Position numbers and translations under genes: made by a program. From Gamarada debralockiae (lineage: Eukaryota; Ascomycota; Leotiomycetes; Helotiales; Hyphodiscaceae): a stretch of 64,000 bases of DNA. Below the pieces are notes generated by a model. It was not told the DNA's origin and did no database searches. It saw only the letters and a program-made list of their open reading frames with translations. The stretch lies in the NCBI GenBank assembly GCA_002803225.1, contig NXFV01001516.1, positions 27,501 to 91,500 of the forward strand, in the 5' to 3' direction. Of this stretch, positions 57,355 to 64,000 are shown piece by piece. How positions within the stretch are numbered: the first letter of the stretch is position 1; the number at the start of each line of letters is the position of its first letter.

Positions 57355-59268
57355 GCCGCAAAGAAGACCAGGGCAAGCGGCACTCGGTCGCGTGGGGATG
57401 CATTACCTGCAAGTGAGTATCCTACCCCGCTTTCATTGGTCGAATTTACACGACGTCGTCAACATGGTCTCCTGCAAACCACTTGGGGACTCCGCGATCC
57501 ATCAATCTTCAAATGAAAACCCGATCGATGGGTTCCAATGATATAGGATGCAGCTGGGGCGATAAGTAGCTGGGCTGATCTGATCGCAATGACAGGATAC
57601 ATCGAGTTAGTGTGACGAGGTATGTACTTCTCGGAGTACTCCCTTCCTATTCTGGCCATGCGATGGGGTTCCAGCTCAAGCGGCAACGGATTTCATGCAA
57701 CTTTAGAATCTTGAGATCTCGCTCAGCCCTGAACTTCTCCTGTTGAGCAAATACTAACTCTGAGATTCTCATAGGAAAAACCAGGATGCAATCGATGCAA
57801 GAAATTCGGACGAATCTGCGACGGCTATGAGATCTTCTTGAACTCGACCCCGCCATTTCTCCCGAAGAAAGCAAAGACGGTGACAGGGCCTCGGAATCTG
57901 CTTCCAATCAGCCTTGCTCCCATCAAATGCTCGTCGCCTGTTCCAGTCACCATCTCCTTCCAAGATGAGCTCTACGAACACTACTTTCATCTCTTCCACA
58001 ACGAGACGGCCCACGAGTCGATTGGTCCCCAAGCTTGTCACGATGAACCCTGCATATTACACTGCGCCGTTGGGTTATCGGCGCTATCGAAAGCATTCAA
58101 GTAAGAAGTTCGAAGACACTTTATCACACAGCAGAATCACATCATCAATATGCACTTCAACAATACGAGAAGGCACTCAAAGGTATTCGAGAAGTCATCG
58201 CCCGAGGCGAGAATTCTCTACGGACAGTGCTTATCGCAGCTCTTCTGATATTCTGTTTCGAGAACTTCCACGGCGATGTCCGATTGGCTCTCACAAACGT
58301 CCAGGGTGCTGTCGAACTGATGCACGACTGGTTAGCAAATAATGTCTTCCGCTCCATGTCTCCAGAATTCTCACCAGCACCTAGTGTCGTCGAAGATTCT
58401 ATCGTCGCAGCTTTCACTCGTCTCGATGTGCATCTCATGTCCTGGATGGACTCGCCTCATCCAATCCGAGGCAGTATTCTTCAATACGCATCGCCCAATA
58501 TTAGGCCAGTACCCACTGTTTTCAAGACACTACAAAAACCATGTGCTTCTTGGGAGCATATCGTCAACCGAGTCTTCCAATACCTTGCCTCCGTTCCTGA
58601 AACAAAGCGACGATGCGAAGGCTTACCGTACAACGATATATACGATGAACATGGAAACCAGTTTGTGGAATCGCCCCCAGCTGTTGAGCTGCACTGTTGA
58701 GCAGCAGCATTCAAGCCCTCTTTTCGACAAATCTCGAACTCCAGACGTCGAACAGGACTTTTTTTCCGCATCGCTCATACGTACTCACGCTCTCACCCTC
58801 GAAATAGCACTACAATCCGCATTCTTCGACCCGAAAGAAGTCTATCTATACGGTGCCTTCCTCCCCGAGTACTGCGAGATCTTGCACTATGCCGTGAAGT
58901 GGCCCAACATCCTCGATTCGTGAAGAGCTTTGTCTTCGACGCCGGCATCGTGCCCACCCTTTTCGTGATTGTGACTAAGTGTCCTGATTTGGCAGTTCGC
59001 CAAGAAGCGCTCTCGATATTAAAGATGGCGAGTCCGAGGAGAGAAGGTGTATGGGAGCAGCTCGATGGTGTTGAAGATCGGCCAGGACTTGATGAGGTTC
59101 GAGGAGGAGAACGACGTCATGCATATCAGGGAAGGGGTGGAAGTCCATTTGAACTACTTAAGCACTACGTTCCAACTTCCGAAACCGCATAGTAGCGAGC
59201 AGCAGGAGAACCTTGCGATGTTGAATTATTTTTGCGACTACATGGCCGACCACAGTGTCTATTGTTGA
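57355..59268 (+). pseudogene. Zn2Cys6 transcription factor, multiply frameshifted
   Basis: A collinear but broken gene for a fungal zinc-cluster activator. An N-terminal GCITCK (57397-57413) is followed by an intron to a short exon containing CDE (57590-57616), then intron, then KPGCNRCKKFGRICDGYE. The middle-homology region follows: EPCILHCAVGLSALSKAF, then ESHHQYALQQYEKALKGIRE, then LIFCFENFHGDV. Lesions I can place: one missing base in the zinc cluster (near 57608), a stop plus frameshift near 58101-58110, a TGA where Trp is expected near 58698, a frameshift near 58725, another near 58905 and another near 59052. Pieces after each lesion resume the expected protein, up to a stop at 59268. 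Confidence 0.8.
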
Positions 59269-61763
59269 TGGAGAGGTAGATTGATAGTTGTACTGATAAC
59301 TTGAATGATATTTAATATTCTCGTAGCCACCGGTTTGGAGTGAGAGTTGGTGAAGAGCTGAAGGTTGGTATCAGAGTCTCACTATTTTCGGTACCCGAGA
59401 GAGAGTCGGTGAACCGCAAGGTGGGTAGAACGCAATTCCCTACTCTTATGAGTCACAAGTGTAACTCAAACAAACAGTTTCATTCGCAAAATTGACAGTG
59501 GAAAGCGCAAAAATCCAACCTCCTCCCTCTCTTTCGTCTACCATTCAACTTCTTCCACCTATCGCCTATTCCTAACATCCAGTAACGAGACAAAATCACC
59601 ACAAATAGGATTAGTGTTCGAACAAGATAATCAACATGGCTATCGTCCCATCAAGAGGAAGTTCCATAGAGGTAGCTTCTCGTCCGAAGACTTCGATGCA
59701 GGTATGTTGCCAAGAAATGCTTCTCATCTCTACGCCCCTCCACAAGCTACCACTTTATAACGACTTTATAACCACTTGCTAACATTTCCCAGCAACTGGC
59801 GAATGCACAGTCAACTACTTCTACAGCCACAAAGATCCCTTCCGCGTGGTCCCAGGACCACAGCCCGCACTTCTGCATCCCGTGAAAATAATTCACGACC
59901 TGGACACCTTATACCCCAAACAGACATCCAAGGACTATCATCGCAGCGAATGAAGCGATTTCTCGAAGAACACGGATATCACTCCCCCAAAGCGAAAGAC
60001 ATCGTAGAAGAGTTACAAAATGACTGGAAGGGGGCCCTCTCCGATCATGGGATTGAAGTGGGTGACTGGGAAGTCGTGTCTAGGGCCAGCGAGGATTCCG
60101 TTCGACGCAGCGAGATACACTTCTTCTCCGGACAGTGAACGAGAACACCTCACACTGGAATGGAACAGTGACGAAGATTGATGCATTGCTACAGACGACA
60201 ATGAAGCAGGGAATGGAGATCAATGTCGAGCTCCGCAATGAATCCATAATATATTCAGATCACCACCGAGCCATCAGACCCGGCGCGACAAGCGACGCGC
60301 TCGAATTAACCTAAGAATAACTTAACGATAAGCTCGTCGCTCTGGTTCCAAAGGCTTCTGCATGTCTAGGAAAGGGACACGGTGGCCGGAGCATGATATG
60401 GAGAGATGGAAACCGACGTTATCCATCGGCGTTGATTATAGGACGAGAACGTCCTGGGAGTTGGTTGGAGAGGAGATTTTTGGGTTTGTGGAGGAGCTGT
60501 CGATGGGTATTGAGGTAGGTTTTGAGATGAGGGTTGAAATCGTGCCTACGATTACTTATCCTTGAGGATTTTCTTGAGTTTTGGATTTGGGGAGTAGGAG
60601 GATGAGAATTGGGTCCCGTCGAAAATATGCTCCGGAGACTCCAGCTATTTCATCCAGCACGAGGACGAGACAATAGAATTTGAATCGTTCAATCGCTTTG
60701 CGATTCAGCGTAAGATGGCACATTGATCCGTGAAGAATCTCGCGACCACATGGGCCATCAGGAAGTAACAGTGGTGGGCCCCTGATGAACTCTGGTTTGA
60801 CTGTCTGTTGGTCGAGCCCCAAGCTTGGGCCGAAGATCTGAGTATGATATATTTCTCGTTCTTTGGGTCAGCAAAGTATGGATACAGAATATAGCAAGTA
60901 CAGCATAATCGTGTCACTCTTACCCTACGACGTGTGGTGCTTCGAAAAACTCGGCATGGAGGGAGTGGGTCAGAGTAATGCGATGCACCACTCCTCGAGG
61001 TCAGTGACAAGATTAGCCTGTGAAGGACGAAGTCGAGTTCGCATAGAGTGAGCAACCTTCAGCCCTGAGTGGAGGGTGCACGCAATCACGTGCTACATTC
61101 AATATTTGAAATATCTGCGTCCACTCCGCATGCAGCGCGTCAAGTGGAGCGCATAGAGGGGATCTTGAACCTATTTTCAGCCTTACGAACGCCAACAGGA
61201 ACACTTCCATTATTGACACCCAATTGTAATTAGCAATGTGAATAAATAAGACGGAACCCCAAGCGAATCGAGTCTAGGCGCAAGCGGAATGTCGCTTGTC
61301 GTTGCCACAAAGATATCGTTGGTGCGTTTTCTCTGGAGGAACTTGTACTCCAGTTTCTCCGCTACTACGCCGCATGTATACAGCGCCGCACAAAGTAACA
61401 GCATCTACTCTCGTTTCGGCTCTAAAGGAGACCAATTGAGGGTCCCTCAGCTTTCGTGGAGAAATTTCTCCGCCTCCGGATTTTCGGGCTAACATTCCCC
61501 GGATGGATCTGGCGGATCAGGGACCCCTGCCAAAACTTGACGATTGGTGGTTTGGGGTCCCCATGTGCGGCGACCCCTGAGTTTTTCAATATCAGGGGAC
61601 CCGCTCTGGAAGGAACGCCAAAATGGAGAAGGAGAGATTCTCCTTCTGGAAAGATTATGTTTCTTCCTCAAGTTGGACCCTTCCCCCGACATTGAAGGAG
61701 TCGTTCAGTCTCTTTTAGCATCTCTGAATTCCATTCGAGGGACGAGACGAAGAAGCTGTCAAG
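59269..61763. other. Region with unassigned coding-like fragments
   Basis: 2.5 kb before the sugar transporter. A plus-strand frame runs open from about 59480 across a consensus intron (GTATGT at 59702 to CCCAG ending at 59792) to a TGA near 59952, with protein-like sequence (SFIRKIDSGKRKNPTS, then ATGECTVNYFYSHKDPFRV). Further pieces follow in other frames (RMKRFLEEHGYHSPKAKDI near 59950; HWNGTVTKIDALLQ near 60150; 60362-60565). They could be one decayed or mis-spliced gene of no family I know. The rest (60600-61763) looks non-coding. A short inverted motif around AGGGGACCCC-like sequence near 61510-61610 lies in the transporter's promoter. Confidence 0.35.
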
Positions 61764-63762
61764 ATGGTTAACCCTACAAGAGTGTACAATTGGTATGTTT
61801 TGATCATTTATGGATGGTTTGTGAGTGCAAAATGGATGTCTGACTTGATATCAGGTACTGTGCCATGGTAGCCGCTGGCTGCATGGTACTCTACGGTTAC
61901 GACGCAGCGGTCTTCAACACAGTTCAAAGCAACGGGCCTTGGCTTGAATGGTTCGATAATCCCGTACGTTCGCCCTTTATCACATCAAATCTTGCTTCAG
62001 CTGATGAATATTGAAGGCAGGAGAATTGCTTGGTCTAGTCAATACTACCTACTCCATCGGAGCTATTCTAGCAGGATGGTTTCTCGGCGGCCCTGTTGTA
62101 AGGAAGCTCTTGTCGCTGAGAGTCTCACCTGCCAACTAATTATCATGTAGGCCGATCGTTTTGGCCGGAGATGGGGCATGGGAATCGGTTGTTTCATTAC
62201 GATTATCGCCACATTCGTCCAGACTTTTGCGCCGTATCATAAACTTGGTGTCTTTATCTTCGGCCGTGTCTTGATTGGTCTTGGACAGGGAATTGCCCTC
62301 AGTAAGTCCACGTTACGGCAACCTCTCATAACAGTCTGCTTATCAGTGGCGCAGCCGCCGGTCCTGTTTATATTGGTGAGATGACGCCTCCTGAAATCAG
62401 AGGCATGGTCATGTCCTTCTGGCAACTGTTCTACTCCGTCGGTGCCTTCATCGCATATTGGGTTGCATACGCTTGTTCTAAACATAAGGCAACCCTTGGG
62501 ATGTGGGATTGGAAGATGGTCGTGATATTCCAAATGCTCGTTCCTTTTATCATCATCACTCAACTACCATTCCTCCCGGAAACTCCACGTGTAAGCAAGA
62601 ATCCACTTTGTTCTCTTTCCCCCCCTGGCTGTCTTCATCAGCTGACTCTTCAATCAGTGGTACATCCAACATGGCGACCGCATCGACGATGCTCGCGCCT
62701 CCCTTCGCCGCGTCCGTCACTCGGAGCAAGAAGTCGAGGACGAAATCCTCACCATTCGCGAAGCTATCGTGTATGAAAAAGAAGCCGTCTCAGGCTCTTA
62801 TATGGCGCTGTGGAAAGATCCTTCTGTGCGCAAGAGACTCTTGCTAGCTTTCGTCATCAATGCAGGCCAGCAGCTTTCCGGACAGGGGACGTTGAACCAG
62901 TACTCGTCGACGATTTATAAGAAGATTTGGAAGAGCCAGGATACTATTAATCTTATTAATGCGCTGAATGCTACTTGTGGAAGTAGGTATTTCTCCGGTC
63001 GTGAGATCCCAAAAATGCTGACCCAGAAATCTTCATAGTTCTCTTTACCCTCAACGCCTCCTGGACTGTCGATCGATTTGGACGAAAGCCTATCTTCATC
63101 ATTGGTGCTCTTGGCATGGCTGTAAATATATCCTCTGATCATTATACCTTCTTCCGGACAAACAATGCTAACTTTTCAATTCAACAGATGTGCATGCTCG
63201 TTGTCCCTCTCATTGGACTGGAAACGCCAAACCCTAAAGGAGGCGGAAAATCTGAGCCCGTCGGAATCGCGATTGTGTTTATGCTCTTCCTCTTCATCTT
63301 CTTTTACAAGCCTTCTTGGGGAGCCACAACTTGGATTTGGACCTCTGAAATCTTCTCGATGAACGTCCGTTCCCAGGCAGTCGGCATGTGTTCCCAGACC
63401 CAAAACGTCGCACAGGTCATCTTCAATCAGTTTTTCCCGACATTTTATAACAATTGTGGCTTGTAAGAAATCTCAGTTGGCCCTAAGACATGCAAACTAA
63501 TCATAACTGCAGGAAATCGTTTTTCTTCTTCATGACCTGCAACATCTTGCTCGCAGTCTTTGTCTTCTTTATGATCCCCGAGACAAAGGGCGTTCCGCTT
63601 GAGGAAGTCGACGTGCTGTTCGGTGGTGCCAACCATATCGAGAAAGGAGGAACAATGCTCCATGTTGAGGATGCTCATCATGCTCATGTTGGTGATAACA
63701 AGATGGGGGCACAAGAGCTGATTACCCAGCAACCTTATGCGGGTGAGATTAGGGATGATTGA
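61764..63762 (+). CDS. Sugar-porter MFS transporter (hexose/lactose-permease-like)
   Basis: Nine exons: 61764-61792, 61855-61963, 62017-62097, 62151-62301, 62355-62590, 62658-62982, 63039-63121, 63188-63462 and 63513-63762; 512 aa, phases consistent. Proton-coupled sugar uptake at the plasma membrane, 12 TM helices. Sugar-porter signatures: GYDAAVFNT in TM1, GPVADRFGRRWGM (loop 2-3), TAGPVYIGEMTPPEIRG, FLPETPRWYIQHG, then QQLSGQGTLNQYSS in TM7, VDRFGRKP (loop 8-9), then PSWGATTWIWTSEIFSMNVR, and PETKGVPLEEVD near the C-terminus. The exon-5 acceptor is the second AG (GGCGCAG), which keeps the ALTAGP motif in frame. No lesion seen. It ends 238 bp before the window edge. Confidence 0.92.
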
Positions 63763-64000
63763 TGAGATTAGAAGTATAGGATAGGATCAGGTGACAGGTC
63801 GTTTTTACGACGGGTACTTTCGTGGTTTTTGGTTTTGGTATTGTGAATATAAGGCCGAGAAGGATGCTAGTCCCCATTGAAATATTTTAAATTGGAGATT
63901 GAATATAATATCAAGTGCTCGTGTCTACTTGAGTCATTGGGAAAGCGCCCTGAGAATCTTGCAATGGTTGTCATTTGCTGCACGTCCAGTAACAGTGCAA
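63763..64000. other. 3' flank of sugar transporter
   Basis: 238 bp to the window end, AT-rich, with AATATAA-like sequences that could serve in 3' end formation. No other feature. Confidence 0.35.

Noticed and set aside
1..64000. tRNA or rRNA genes
   Set aside because: I saw no cloverleaf-compatible A-box/B-box pair or conserved rRNA segment; a covariance-model scan would be needed to exclude degenerate cases.

Overview
This is nuclear DNA from a filamentous ascomycete (Pezizomycotina). The genes are broken by many short spliceosomal introns (about 38-160 nt, GT...AG, often with a CTAAC/CTAAT-like branch site), and several proteins are typical of moulds: a ~2400-residue class-II myosin, a Red1-type zinc-finger scaffold, a Seg1-like eisosome protein, a HET-domain protein and Zn2Cys6, GATA-type and C2H2 regulators. 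Gene content is compatible with Leotiomycetes, but I cannot fix the genus. All intron positions were read by eye from splice consensus, reading-phase continuity and protein-family expectation.

Layout. 1-1768 (-): membrane glycosyltransferase family 2, cut by the left edge. 1.8-5.6 kb: gene-poor, with a ~205-bp foldback element. 5.7-7.0 kb (+): F-box protein. 9.1-16.4 kb (-): myosin II heavy chain. 17.1-21.1 kb (+): Red1-like protein. 22.0-23.8 kb (+): allantoate/nicotinate-type MFS transporter with a frameshift. 24.5-25.3 kb (+): short-chain dehydrogenase remnant lacking its 5' end. 25.4-27.9 kb (-): HET gene with a premature stop. 29.3-30.1 kb (-): unknown protein. 30.5-32.5 kb (-): cytochrome P450. 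34.2-34.9 kb (-): GFA/CENP-V zinc protein. 36.6-37.7 kb (+): two decayed transcription-factor remnants (C2H2, then GATA). 37.7-39.1 kb (-): secreted lactonase-like beta-propeller. 39.8-43.2 kb (-): a protease-like domain apparently fused to an MFS transporter. 43.7-44.8 kb (+): tail-anchored membrane protein, divergent from the fusion. 45.0-46.2 kb (-): epoxide hydrolase. 46.4-46.8 kb: AT-rich TIR element with TA duplication. 47.8-52.6 kb (+): Seg1-like eisosome protein. 53.4-53.6 kb: degenerate 23-bp tandem repeat. 54.1-55.9 kb (+): amidase. 57.4-59.3 kb (+): decayed Zn2Cys6 regulator. 61.8-63.8 kb (+): sugar-porter MFS.

How it fits together. Long conserved housekeeping genes (myosin, Red1, Seg1) alternate with a fast-changing accessory complement: transporters, detoxifying or catabolic enzymes (P450, epoxide hydrolase, amidase, lactonase, GFA), an incompatibility gene and regulators. 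At least six accessory genes carry stops, frameshifts or truncations, and one stop is of the CpA-to-TpA kind expected from repeat-induced point mutation. I see no coherent biosynthetic cluster. The most unusual item is the chymotrypsin-like (Cys-type GDCG) domain joined in frame to a phosphate-permease-like MFS transporter, divergently paired with a tail-anchored membrane protein.
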